A stretch of 64,000 nucleotides of DNA from Anodontia alba (lineage: Eukaryota; Mollusca; Bivalvia; Lucinida; Lucinidae), in assembly GCA_964016985.1 (NCBI GenBank), contig OZ024835.1, positions 61,902,714 to 61,966,713 of the forward strand, in the 5' to 3' direction. The position numbers were made by a program, and so were the translations under genes. The notes under the pieces were generated by a model that did not search any database, was not told the DNA's origin, and saw only the letters and a program-made list of their open reading frames with translations. Positions within the stretch are counted from its first letter, which is position 1. Each line of letters opens with the position of its first letter. This document shows, piece by piece, positions 20,873 to 30,769 of the stretch.

Positions 20873-21123
20873 CTATGATAAAGAGCAGCACCAGTTAAAA
20901 TCATGGAATATTCATTACTCCAGCGTGATGAATAGCTCCATCTATTTTTAGAATCATCCCAGTAATGTGAGCGAGCTGGGTATCCCACAATCCTGTCGGG
21001 AAATTCCTGCCAGACGCTGAGTGCAAAGTCAATTTCGTCTAATGTCAACAAAGAGTCCTCATCGAAACTAAACACAGCATCCGTCTCAATTTCTTGATAT
21101 GGAAAAAATCTTGAGCTAATGGA
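20873..21123 (-). CDS. EXT1: EXT1 penultimate exon: GT64 catalytic core with DED motif
   Basis: The 251-nt exon starts after TTTTCTGTTTTCAG with [17 protein letters not shown] and ends in phase 2 at CATAG before [18 protein letters not shown] carries the DED triad that corresponds to the metal-binding DXD motif of GT64 enzymes (LDEDT in vertebrate EXT1). It is followed by the diagnostic [16 protein letters not shown] and [22 protein letters not shown] blocks. The catalytic motif is intact. The upstream methionine that extends the open frame to 21162 is intronic, not a start. An M7 element occupies the following intron and ends about 22 bp from the donor. Confidence 0.96.
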
Positions 21124-21275
21124 CTGAAAACAGAAAACAAATATACTTATGAGTTTTTTCATCAGACTTAGTGAGACAATTCTAATGCGTGGTAGCTACA
21201 TATATTTTAGCAGAGAAATTTGAAAAATTAATTCAACCTAATTACCACTTTAAGCACTTAGGCTTTAATAAATAT

Positions 21276-21626
21276 TCTAATGCACTCGCGTATGTAACGC
21301 GACGTCTGATTGGATAACGTCAAAAATTTGCGACGGTATATTCTGCGATATACTGTCGCAAATCCGACGTCATCACGTAACGTCGCTTCTCAATGGCTGG
21401 CATTTGGTTTTACGCAGCTCACAGCACTTGTCCTTTTGTGCAAACAGAACATTTTTTCAATACAAAAAATGAATAAATGCATTAGAATGGGAATAACTGC
21501 ATCAAATTTCTCATCTGGGGAGGTAAATCGGCGGTTTTACGGTCGCAAATTACGTTTTACGGCTCCGCTGACGCGTCGCCGTAAAACGAAATTTCCGACC
21601 GTAAAACCGCCGATTTACCTCCCCAA
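21276..21626. repeat. two GC-richer hairpins in an EXT1 intron
   Basis: Hairpin 1 has arms 'tttgcgacggtatat' and 'atatactgtcgcaaa' (21328-21362) inside outer 'gcgacgt' repeats. Hairpin 2 has 30-bp arms at 21517-21546 and 21597-21626 ('tggggaggtaaatcggcggt' and inverse), with an inner pair CGTTTTACGGC/GCCGTAAAACG. No other copy was seen in the window. Confidence 0.8.
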
Positions 21627-21689
21627 ATGACAAATTTGAAAGCAGTTATCCCCTAACTCAGAAAACTTGTGGTACATGTAACTTATGAT

Positions 21690-22020
21690 ACTTGTGGTAA
21701 AATATCTACCTACCTATACTAAGGATAAAAAAAAAAGATCAACAAAACAACAACAGAAAAAAAAGAAAAAGATCAACAACTGTCTCACCAAATGATGCTT
21801 ATGTGATGTTTTTGGTTGTGTGCTTTTTTTCTGATTTTCTTTATTAAGCATATATTGTGGGTACCCATTTGAAATGCATTGACATGCCCATGCAATTCAA
21901 ATGGGTACCCACAACATATGCCTTTATAAAGAAGTAGACAAAAAGTACACTGGCTGTAGCCTGAAGACTATGGAATTGCTTGACTCTGCACTTATAGGAG
22001 TATGCGCTGTAATTAGGTCG
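21690..22020. mobile_element. M8 MITE
   Basis: Core G is the 'gtgggtacccatttgaaatg' form with the inverse. The right flank 'ttgcttgactctgcacttat' and 'gcgctgtaattaggtcga' is typical. The left terminal repeat is degraded by A-rich sequence. Confidence 0.7.
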
Positions 22021-22059
22021 AGTGCGCAGGAAGCTTTCATTCTTCAAACCCTTAAGGTC

Positions 22060-23917
22060 CCTAGCAAAATTCCAGTAGATGACATTCTAAATTTTTTTAT
22101 TATTATTATTATTATTCAGATAAAACAAGAATTCTGCGGAAGGCATCATCGCACCTGCTGGGGCAAAAGTCACAGGAGCCACAATCAGAATGTGGTTATT
22201 AAATAAGTTTATTTCATTCTTAGCAGTGCTTAGTTGGAAAACTGGGTTAAAAAAAAAATGAGGACAAAGTGCCTAGTGGGGCACATATATTCCAGTGCCA
22301 TTCCCTCTAATGGCTTATCTTCAGCACTGACTTTTCGTATTATACAGTCCAATGTAATGGAACGTCGACGTAAAATGTGTAAAAGTCACTGGAGCGTGAA
22401 ATATAGGTCAAGGTCACGGGTCAAAGTACCTGCTAATTCAGTACATCAAGGAGAAGCATTATGCAAGGTATGGTGGTTGTAGGCCTTATAGTTGAGGAGT
22501 TATCAAACATCAACGTAAAATGTGTCAACTATAGGTCAAGGTCACCAGGTCAAGGTACCTGCCAAGCCAGTGCAATGAGGTGAAGCATTATGCCAGGTTT
22601 AGTGGTTGTAGGTCTTATATTTTAGGAGATACCGAACATGAACATAAAATGTGTCAAAGTCACTGGAGTGCAAAATATAGGTCAAGGCCACCAGGTCAAG
22701 GTACCTGCCCAGTCAGTACACCGAGAAGAAGCACTGTAAAAGATTTGGTGGTTGAAGGCCTTACAGTTGAGGACATATGGAAGGGCAACGTAAAAGGTGT
22801 AAAAGTCAATGGAGCGTGAAATATAGGTCAAGGTCACCCAGTCAAGGTACCTGCGGAGTCCATACATTGAGGAGAAGCACTACACGAGGTTTGATGGTTG
22901 TAGGCCTTATAGTTGAGGAGATATTGAACGTCGACGTAAAATGTGTAAAAGGCACTGGAGCGCAAAATATAGGTCAAGGTCACCGGGTCAAGGTACCTGC
23001 CGAGTCTGGAGGTCAGGGAGATGTGTCATGCAAGGTATGATGGTTGTTGTAGAATTGTAGTTGATTAGAATACTAACTTTGACATAAATGTCAAACTTGG
23101 ACATAACAGAACTGTTAACAGACAGACGGACGAACGGACAGACGAATGGAAGAGCGGGCACCTATGTCGCAAAGTCTGGAGGTCAGGGAGATGTTTCATG
23201 CAAGGTTTGATGGTTGTTTAGTCTTTTAGTTGATTAGAATACTAACTTTGACATAAATGTCGAACTTCAACATAAATGTTGACAGACGGACGGACGAACG
23301 GACAGACGAACGGAAAAGCAGACACCTATGTCGCAAAGTCAGGAGGTCAGGGAGATGTGTCATGCAAGGTATGATGGTTGTTGTAGAATTATAGTTGATT
23401 AGAATACTAACTTTGACGTAAATGTCGAACTTGGACATAACAGAACTGTTAACAGACAGACGGATGAACGGACAGATGAATGGAAGAGCGGGCACCTATG
23501 TCGCAAAGTCTGGAGGTCAGGGAGATGTTTCATGCAAGGTTTGATGGTTGTTTAGTCTTGTAGTTGATTAGAATACTAACTTTGACATAAATGTCGAACT
23601 TCAACATAAATGTTGACAGACGGATGGACGAACGGAAAGACGAACGGAAAAGCAGACACCTATGTCGCAAAGTCAGGAGGTCAGGGAGATGTTTCACGCA
23701 AGGTTTGATGGTTGTTTAGTCTTGTAGTTCATAAGAATACTAACTTTGACATAAATGTCGAACTTCGACATAAATGTTGACGGACGGACGGAAAATCGGA
23801 CGCCTATATCGCACCCTGCTACAAGCAGGTGCGATAATAAGGCTTGACATTTCATGTGCATCCCCTGCTCAGCAGATGATTCACACAAAATGTCAAACCT
23901 TTATTTCTCTGAAATTG
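22060..23917. mobile_element. M4 MITE split by HINE-2
   Basis: The left half 'cagtagatgacattctaaat' with (TTA)n and 'ttcagataaaaca' resumes at about 23838 with 'taaggcttgacatttcatgt' and 'atgattcacacaaaatgtca'. Confidence 0.65.
22131..23838 (+). mobile_element. HINE-2: pearl-like element with two tandem cores
   Basis: The left region has 'catcgcacctgctggggcaa'. Core 1 (22360-23040) is about five units of about 146 bp with 'ggtcaaggtcaccgggtcaa' and 'ggtacctgcc'. Core 2 (23040-23800) is about five units of about 167 bp, each ending in a GACGGACGAACGGACAGACG microsatellite. The 3' end is a hairpin, 'tatcgcaccctgct' with 'agcaggtgcgata'. Tandem core, ACGG-type microsatellite and terminal hairpin in this order match the known design of bivalve pearl/HINE elements (Helentron-related). 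Confidence 0.7.
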
Positions 23918-23954
23918 GCATTTGCGAGTGGCATTTTACATGTATATATTTGTG

Positions 23955-24155
23955 CAGAAAATGGTAATAACCATTACCATTTTCTGCGCAAATTCAGCAG
24001 ACAACAAATTGGTGATAATTTTCTTACTTTTCCCAGAAAACAGGATTTGACATTTCATGCAAATTGTCTCCAATGTCAAATCCTGCTTCATGGGAAAAAT
24101 TAGAAAAATATTTCAATATGTTATTTGCTGAAAACTTTACGCAGAGTACTAAGCT
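23955..24155. mobile_element. M3 MITE with hairpin at its left end
   Basis: 'tgcagaaaatggtaataacc' pairs with the M3 start 'attaccattttctgcgc'. The body then follows M3 ('ttcagcagacaacaaattgg', 'ggatttgacatttcatgcaa'). Confidence 0.65.
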
Positions 24156-24197
24156 GTAAAAGTGCATATACTAAGTAAACCTATCTGTTTCAGTATA

Positions 24198-24407
24198 TTA
24201 ACCTTTTAATCACAAGACAACCACAGCAGACGACATTTTGAAATATTTTCATTATTATTATTTTTCAGAGGAAATAAGGCCTGACATTTCTGCACCAGGC
24301 AGATGATTTGCATGAAATGCCAAGCCTTATTTTCTCTGAAAAAAAAAAAATACATTGTAAATAAAAATGTTGTCTGCTGCAGCTGAGATTAGTGCTTTAA
24401 GGGTTAA
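24198..24407. mobile_element. M4 MITE, intact TTAA ends
   Basis: 'ttaaccttttaatcacaaga' to 'agtgctttaagggttaa'. The hairpin is 'ataaggcctgacatttctgc' with 'gcatgaaatgccaagcctta'. Confidence 0.8.
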
Positions 24408-24438
24408 AATTTGCACCTGCACATTTGTTTCAGTGTAT

Positions 24439-24651
24439 TTAACCTTTGTCCTGCTGAACCCGGATATACCCTGCATTTGCAGACAGTGTAGATCCAGATC
24501 AGTTGGCTTCTGAAGAAGCCAACTGATCTGGGTCTGCACTGTTTGCCATTAAGTATGTGAATTATTATAAACAACCTGGATCAAGTAATCAGATTGGCTT
24601 AAAATTAGAAGTGGGCATGGCATCTTAATTTATTCAGCAGGACAAGGGTTC
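24439..24651. mobile_element. M2 MITE
   Basis: It is inverted relative to 16155 ('cctgctgaacccggatatac' first). The left TTAA is present; the right has mutated to TTCA. Confidence 0.85.
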
Positions 24652-24658
24652 ATAGCCC

Positions 24659-24871
24659 TTAACATTTACCACTCTCTGGGCATTTTCAGCAGACGACGAA
24701 ATGATGTTATTTTTCTTATTTTTCCCAGAAAACAGGATTTGACATTTTATGCAAATTGTCTCCTTAGGAGACAATTTGCATGAAATGTCAAATCCTGTTT
24801 TCTGGGAAAAATAAGAAAAATATTTCAAAATGTCGTCTGCTGAAAATTTTACCCAGAGTGCTAAGCGTTAA
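24659..24871. mobile_element. M3 MITE, intact
   Basis: 'ttaacatttaccactctctg' to 'acccagagtgctaagcgtta' with TTAA at both ends. The core-T hairpin is long and nearly perfect ('tttgacattttatgcaaatt', 'gtctccTTAGgagac'). Confidence 0.9.
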
Positions 24872-25078
24872 AGCACCAGTCAGAACCACAGCAGACGACA
24901 TTTTGAAATACTTTTATTATTATTATCGTCAGAGAAAATGAGGATTGGCATTTCATGTGAATGGTCTGTTGGGCAGATGATTCACATGAAATGTCAGCCA
25001 TTATTTTCTCTGAAAAACTATTAAAAAACTAATTCTAATTGTCATCTGCTACAATTTGATTAGCACTTAAAATGTTAA
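24868..25078. mobile_element. M4 MITE abutting M3 at a shared TTAA
   Basis: It starts at the TTAA that ends the M3 copy. 'aggattggcatttcatgtga' pairs with 'tcacatgaaatgtcagccat'. The right TTAA is at 25075-25078. Confidence 0.8.
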
Positions 25079-25193
25079 AAGAAATTCATGAGTGATGGGA
25101 AATGATTTATCACTTATGATTTTTAGAATGAGGACACACAACATCTTTTTATTGAGAAATGAAAAAAAAAAACTTTAATCTCTTAACAAGAGG

Positions 25194-26922
25194 GCCAAGA
25201 TGGCCCTGTATTGCTCACCTGATTACCAGATAAATTGGACTTTCAGTTCAGGAGAAGATGTGCAAAATAGACTTCCAAAACAGTGGCCACAGCACTATCT
25301 TGGATTTCTGATTGGAAGATTTTAGCTCTTTTTTATTTAAAAGTCACCCAGGTGCTTCCCACCAAGTTTGGAGTCAGTTGGCCTTTTGGTTCAGGAGAAG
25401 AAGGGAAAAATAAATTTTTAAGATGGCAGCCATGGTGGCCATCTTGGAGTCCAGATCAGAATGATTTTAGCTATTTTGATCTACTAGTCACCCCAGATGC
25501 TTCCTATCAAGTTTCAAGACAATCAGCCTTTTGTTTCAGGAGAAGAAGCGAAAAATAGATTTTCAAGATGGAGGCCATCTTGGATTTCCCATCGGAACAA
25601 TTTTAGCCTTTTTTTATCTACATGTCATCCCGATGCTTCCTACCAAGTTTCATGTCAGCTGGCCTTTCAGTTCAAGAGAAGAAGCTAAAAATAGATTTTA
25701 AACATGGCAGCCATGGTGGCCACCTTGGTTTTCAATCTGAACAATTTTAGCTATTTTTGAACGTACAAGTCACCCCTACAAAGTTTCAATTGGCCTTTTG
25801 GAGTAAAATATAGATTTTCAAGATGGCGGCCATGGCAGCCATCTTGGATTTCCCATCAGAATGATTTTAGCTATTTTTGATCTTCAAGTCACCCTGATGC
25901 TTCCTACCAAGTTTCAAGTGAATTGGCATTTCAGGTCAGGAGAAGAAGCAAAAAATAGATTTTCAAGATGGCCGCCATCTTGGATTTCAGATCTGAACAA
26001 TTTTAGCTATTTTTGATCTACAAGTCACCCTGATGCTTCCTACCAAGTTTCAAGTCAATACTGGCCTTTGGTTTTAGGAGAAGAAGCGAAAAATATATTT
26101 TCAAGATGGCTGTCATTGGGCTATCTTGGATCTTGGATCCGAAAAGATTTTAGCTACTTTTGATCTACAAGTCACCCCGATGCTTGCTACCAAGTTTCAA
26201 GTCAATTGGCCTTTTGGTTCAGAAGAAGCGAAAAATAGATTTTCAATATGGCAGCCATGAGGGCCTTAGCTGTTTTTGAGCTACATTCACCCCGATGCTT
26301 CCTATCCAGTTTGTTTGCTTGTGATGAGGTTTTACGGCCCAGTCAACCCAATAGGGTCATTAGAGGACTAAGCCTGCCCAGTAAACGTGTGGTTAGGTAA
26401 ACTGACCGCGCTCGAAATGACCCTATTGGGTTGACTGGGCCGTAAAACCTCAACACAAACAAACAAACTGGATAGGAAGCATCGGGGTGAATGTAGCTCA
26501 AAAACAGCTAAGGCCCTCATGGCTGCCATATTGAAAATCTATTTTTACAAGTCAATTAGCCCTTCGTTCTAGGAGAAGAAGCAAAGAATAGATTTTCAAA
26601 ATGGCTGCCACGGTAGCCATATTGGAATTCTGATTGGAACAATATTAGTTATTTTTGATCTATAAGTCATCCCAATACTTCATACAAAGTTGCAAGTCAG
26701 TTGGCCTTTTGGTTCAGGAGAACCAAATTCTGATCGGAACGATTTTAGCTATTTTTGATCCACAAGTCACCCTGATGCTTCCTACCAAGTTTCAAGTCAA
26801 TTGGCTTTTGGGTTCAGGAACAGAAGCGAAAAATAGATTTTCAAGATGGCCGCAATGGCGGACGAAGGACATTGACCGATCACAATAGCTCACCTTGAGC
26901 ACTTCCTGCTCAGGTGAGCTAT
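25194..26922 (+). mobile_element. HINE-1 copy a (diverged 145-bp tandem core)
   Basis: Starts 'aacaagagggccaagatggc' then 'gctcacctga', and ends in the hairpin 'agctcaccttgagcacttcc'/'gctcaggtgagct'. The core has about ten degenerate units with 'tcaagatggcagccatggtg' and 'gctatttttgatctacaagt'. The YY1-like words are often mutated. The microsatellite is short (gcggacgaagga). Confidence 0.75.
26237..26541. repeat. foldback: HINE-1 plus SINE-A tail, arms about 125 bp
   Basis: The left arm 26237-26360 runs from HINE-1 unit sequence through 'ccgatgcttcctatccagtt' into 'ggttttacggcccagtcaac'. The right arm 26417-26541 is its near-exact inverse. The loop of about 56 bp is SINE-A body. Both host and SINE sequence are duplicated in inverse. 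Confidence 0.85.
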
Positions 26923-27010
26923 TAATACTGTTCACTCAAAACAGGGCATTTTATGCATCCGACAACAGCATTACTTTAAACATATTTTATTTCAAAACTT
27001 CGACATATAC

Positions 27011-27365
27011 GTACTGTATTTGCCCTAATTACTGCACAGTGCGCTCAGGCTTTTTTAAAAATCACTAGAAAAACTTGTAATAAAATATCTTCCTAATTCG
27101 GGCACACTTTAAAGAAAAATCAGTAGAGAACTTCATGAGGGGCATATTTTAATGATACTTATGTTTATTTATCTTACTAAAACTGTATGTTGTTGGTACT
27201 CATTTGAATTGCCTTGACTAATTAAGGCAATTCAAATGAGTACCAACAACAAACACTTCTATAAAGTGGTATAGATAGAAGTAAACTGGCTGTAATCTAA
27301 AGACTATTAAATTGCTTGACTCTGCGCTTATGGGAGCATGTGCGTTAATTAGGTTGAATACGGTA
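27011..27365. mobile_element. M8 MITE
   Basis: 'gtactgtatttgccctaatt' to 'gttaattaggttgaatacgg'. Core G variant is 'ttggtactcatttgaattgc', 'cttgactaattaagg' and the inverse. Confidence 0.8.
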
Positions 27366-27538
27366 CAACAAATAACCACTCATTAGGCTAAGAACAAAAG
27401 CAGGTTGTTTGGCTCCTGTCCCTAGTTAAGGCCTTCCCAGAGTAGAAAAGAACTCTGGAGCCAAAATATTAAATCAAGTACATTACCCGACCTCTATTTT
27501 CAGGGCAACTAAGAAAATAAGCATTGTGATCTACTAAT

Positions 27539-27827
27539 GACCATATTTACCCTAAATTTCAGGACACCTTGATTTCTTGCTATACTTGTTCTAACAGTTG
27601 CACTTGTCAATTTATTTCCAGCTGACGTTCTGAAAAACTTTTGGATGAGTGGCAAACAGTCTAGACCCTGATCAGACATCACATTCTGTGGCCTCTGCTC
27701 TGGGTCTTCACTGTTTGCCCAGGCCTTTTTTTTATCAGACATCACATTCTGTGGCCTCTGCTCTGGGTCTTCACTGTTTGCCCAGGCCTTTTTTTTATCT
27801 GTCTCAATACTTAGGGTCATTATGGTA
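27539..27827. mobile_element. M1 MITE with internal 60-bp tandem duplication
   Basis: The segment 'atcagacatcacattctgtg' to 'gcccaggccttttttttatc' occurs twice without change, at about 27677 and 27737. The outer ends are 'accatatttaccctaaattt' and 'caatacttagggtcattatg'. Confidence 0.8.
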
Positions 27828-27852
27828 TTATTTAAAAATGTTAGTTTGCTTA

Positions 27853-28060
27853 AGGGGAACAGGCACACAGTCAGGGGAAGCAACTTTGTAAAAAATGTTT
27901 TGTCATCTTCTGAAAAACAGTCTATTCTAAAAGGAAAGAATTTGCTCCCAAGGGGAGCAAATTCTTTCCTTTTAGAGTAGACTCTATAGAAATAGGTTTG
28001 TGCAAAGGAAAGCACATGGGTAGTCATAAATTTGTGCCCTTGTATAAATGGCTAAAAACA
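27853..28060. mobile_element. M12 MITE, right end missing
   Basis: 'cttaaggggaacaggcacac' start; hairpin 'gaaagaatttgctcccaagg' with 'ggagcaaattctttcc'. The right end is replaced by tRNA-like sequence. Confidence 0.7.
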
Positions 28061-28063
28061 CAA

Positions 28064-28111
28064 CCTCCTGGTCACAAAGCGGACGCTCTACCACCGAGCC
28101 ACTGTGCCGGT
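28064..28111 (-). mobile_element. tRNA-like SINE head remnant
   Basis: The minus strand reads 'cacagtggctcggtggtaga' then 'gcgtccgctttgtgaccagg', an A-box-like start and D-arm pattern. It is not a complete tRNA. It lies 52 bp beyond the EXT1 donor. Confidence 0.5.
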
Positions 28112-28162
28112 AGTCAAGTTGTTACAAAATTTAGGACAAATATGCTAATTACAACATTATAC

Positions 28163-28261
28163 CTGAATATTTCTGGTTTTCACCAGAATAGGGACACCCA
28201 GATCAGCAGGCCATCGCGTTGATGGTGGCGGATTAACATCACAGTGCCATATAACTATCAT
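28163..28261 (-). CDS. EXT1: EXT1 internal exon: GT64 nucleotide-binding strand (33 codons)
   Basis: The 99-nt exon is too short for a simple ORF search but is clear by homology. The acceptor is TATTTTTCAG and the donor is CAG before GTATAATG. The product begins MIVIWHCDVNPPPSTRW and ends VPILVKTRNIQ. Vertebrate EXT1 has IIVLWNCDKPLP...RWP...VP at this place, between the AKS-Y block of the previous exon and the MS-RF-PY block of the next. The [IV]W.CD motif is part of the UDP-sugar binding fold of GT64. Both borders are phase 0. The exon sits between a tRNA-like SINE remnant (28064-28111) and an M7 element (28363-28585). Confidence 0.94.
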
Positions 28262-28362
28262 CTGAAAAATACCAAAGTAAAAAATGAAAATGTGAAATGA
28301 TAATACTGGCAGGCAGATGATTAAAAAATAGAGGAAATTTGCCCATTAGCAATCCCAAATCA

Positions 28363-28585
28363 GGGCCTAGTTGTTCAAAGCATAGTTAGCTTAACGAGCT
28401 CGTTAAGGGTCATTTCGTTAACTGTTTTACCAGATTCATTATACAATATTCTGATATTTTTTGCTGAAAAAATGTGAGTAGCTTTTGCACTGCAAAAGCT
28501 ACTCACATTTTTTCAGCAAAAAATTTCAGAATATTTGCGTATCACTCGATGTAAATTTTAACGAATCGTTAACTAACTGGGCCCA
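28363..28585. mobile_element. M7 MITE
   Basis: 'gggcctagttgttcaaagca' to 'cgttaactaactgggccca'. The hairpin 'gagtagcttttgcac' with 'tgcaaaagctactc' is perfect. It is in the reverse order of 1432. Confidence 0.85.
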
Positions 28586-28740
28586 GATCTCCACAATATC
28601 AATGCGTATACCAAGTTTGGTTAAATCCACTGAAAATCAGTGGATCCTTAAGTTATCACCTGATAAAAAAAAAATACTGACAGGCAGACAGACTGACATA
28701 TGATACAGGGCCAGACACTCAGACCATCAACCTGAAACCA
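28586..28740. repeat. fragment of a tandem-core (HINE-type) element
   Basis: 'taccaagtttggttaaatcc' and 'ctgacaggcagacagactga' resemble unit and microsatellite parts of HINE elements, in single copy. Confidence 0.4.
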
Positions 28741-28846
28741 TAATGCTGCACCATTAATGTGTGGCTTGGTATAAAAATTCTAAAACTTGTGTAAAGTAAC
28801 TGATAATTCTTCTTAAGAGTGGGTATTTTTCTTATTTCTCCATGAA

Positions 28847-29151
28847 TTTGTTTGTGTTGAGGTTTTACGGCCCAGTCAACCCAATGGGGTCATGTCGAGT
28901 GCGGTCAGTTTACCTAAACACACGTTTACTGGACAGGCTTAGTCCTCCAAGCGGTTAACCAGTATTGTGCACATTCTTTCGCCAGAAACTGACAACTGCC
29001 CTTCTTGAATCAGCGGAAGGGAGAGAATGACCGTAGAAAATATTTCATGATCAATCTCCACGAAAGAATGTTGCCGACCTCGGCGGGGGTTGAACCCGCG
29101 ACCTCCTGGTCTCCAGTCGGACGGCGCATCCAACTGAGCCACCGAGGCCGT
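28847..29151 (-). mobile_element. SINE-A, full length, inserted in M6
   Basis: The head is 'cggcctcggtggctcagttg' with 'gcgggttcaacccccgccga' (B box). The tail is 'gggccgtaaaacctcaacac'. M6 words flank it ('cttatttctccatga' left, 'gtgcctcgctgagg' right). It is a good reference copy for the family. Confidence 0.9.
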
Positions 29152-29193
29152 GTGGGTATTCATAAGTGCCTCGCTGAGGTAGCATGGTAAGTG

Positions 29194-29407
29194 TTAACCC
29201 CTGTCCTGCTGAACCCGGATATACCCTACCTTTGCAAACAGTGTAGATCCAGATCAGTTGGCTTCTGAAGAAGCCAACTGATCTGGATCTGCACTGTTTG
29301 CCATTAAGTATGTGAATTTATAGCAATAATCCAGATCAAGTAATCTGATTGGCTGAAAATTAGAAGTGGGTGTGGCATCTTAATTTATTCAGCAGGACAA
29401 GGGTTAA
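29194..29407. mobile_element. M2 MITE
   Basis: TTAA at 29194 and 29404. Inverted relative to 16155. The hairpin 'cagttggcttctgaagaagc' is near perfect. Confidence 0.88.
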
Positions 29408-29484
29408 GGGACTGAATTACTTTAGTTAATCGGGAACTTCATTTGACATGACAGACAATGTACAATAGCAGCAGACAGCATTTT

Positions 29485-29878
29485 TAACTTTTACCACTCT
29501 CTGGGCAATTTAAGCAGATGACATTTTGAAATATATTTTTTTCATTTTCCCAGAAAACAGGCTTTGGTATTTCATGCAAATTGTCTCCAAAGTGTAAAAC
29601 CCTATGATTTTCTGGGCAAAATAGGAAAATATCATAATTTTGTCATCTGCTGAATTTGCTAAAATTAATACTTTAATCTTTACCACTCTATGGGCAAGTT
29701 CAGCAGGCAGCAAACTGATGATATTTTTCTTATTTTTCCCCAGATAATCAGAAAATAGGCCAATTCATGCATGTTGTCTCCAAAGGCAACAATCTGCATG
29801 AAATGCCAGTCTATTTTCTGAGAAAAATATTTCAAACTGTCATCTGCTGAATTTTTTTCCCAGCATGCTGAACCTTAA
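29485..29878. mobile_element. two adjacent M3 MITEs
   Basis: The first (29485-29673) and second (29673-29878) each start 'ctttaccactctntgggca' and have core-T arms. The second ends 'agcatgctgaaccttaaat'. Both are moderately decayed. Confidence 0.65.
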
Positions 29879-30169
29879 ATAGGTCATTTTTTTTTTTTTT
29901 TTTTTCAGAAAATATTTCACTCTCAATTGTCCCCGTCAGTGACAATTGGAATTTCTGCAAAACACTGAGAAAGCAATTCCTCACTTGAGTCACACCATGG
30001 GAAAAGATGTTTGGCGGGCATGTGTGGGCAGTGAAAGCCAAGGCCATTCTGCATATCTGTGCAGCGAGATCAGGGCCTTCACTGATTACCTACAGAATCC
30101 ACAGATATTGTAAAACATACTCAGACATGATAAGACTGTGCAGATGTGCATTTTGATTTACACTCCTAA

Positions 30170-30382
30170 CATTATGAAAACAAGCCTATTCAAACATACT
30201 GAAAATTTTACCATCAAAAAATGAAAATTTTTAGATAAAAATTCTGATAATTTTTCATATTTCTGCTCAAAAACATAGATTGTGGGTACTCACGAACCAG
30301 TACCCACAATCTATGTTTTTGAGCAGAAATAAGAAAAATTAATGTATACACCTGTAAACCCCACTTTTAATTCAATTCGTGA
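30170..30382. mobile_element. M9 MITE, reversed, short hairpin
   Basis: 'attatgaaaacaagcctatt' to 'aattcaattcgtgatg'. Core G is shortened to 'gattgtgggtactcacgaac' with 'cagtacccacaatctatg'. Confidence 0.7.
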
Positions 30383-30412
30383 TGAGATACTTTTTCACAT
30401 GGTATAATTTTT

Positions 30413-30595
30413 GGAGCTCAAGATACAAAGTATTTCTTTTTTATTTCTGCACAAAATCATATACTGTGGGTACTCATTAGAAGTGCCTAAGTGAGGCACT
30501 TCTAATGAGTACTCACAACATATGTTTTCATGGAGAAATAAGAAAAATATCAATACATTTTTGGTTGAAAAAGTCATCTAATCTAGGGCTTTAGT
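30413..30595. mobile_element. M6 MITE
   Basis: 'ggagctcaagatacaaagta' to 'atctaatctagggcttta'. Core G arms 'ctcattagaagtgcctaagt' and inverse are intact. Confidence 0.8.
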
Positions 30596-30769
30596 TGATC
30601 TGTAATTTGCTGCTTCTGCCAGTGGCTTGCTAAAGGTTAATGATCCAATAACTCAAATATTACTTCCAGTTCATGAAGAAAGCTTTTTCTGATCAATGCT
30701 CCTGCAAACGGAAATAATTTATTTTCAATCTTGAAAGCTCACTAGAACAATTCAGTCCACAGCAAGAAA

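Noticed and set aside
20869..21162. Start codon at 21162 for a small protein containing the EXT1 domain
   Set aside because: The upstream 13 codons are intron: a good TTTTCAG acceptor sits at 21124-21126 and EXT1 homology starts right after it.
27509..28027. 172-codon minus-strand frame, the longest in the window
   Set aside because: It crosses a tandemly duplicated M1 piece and an M12 hairpin. The duplicated KKAWANSEDPEQRPQNVMSD clause is the DNA duplication, and no domain is seen.
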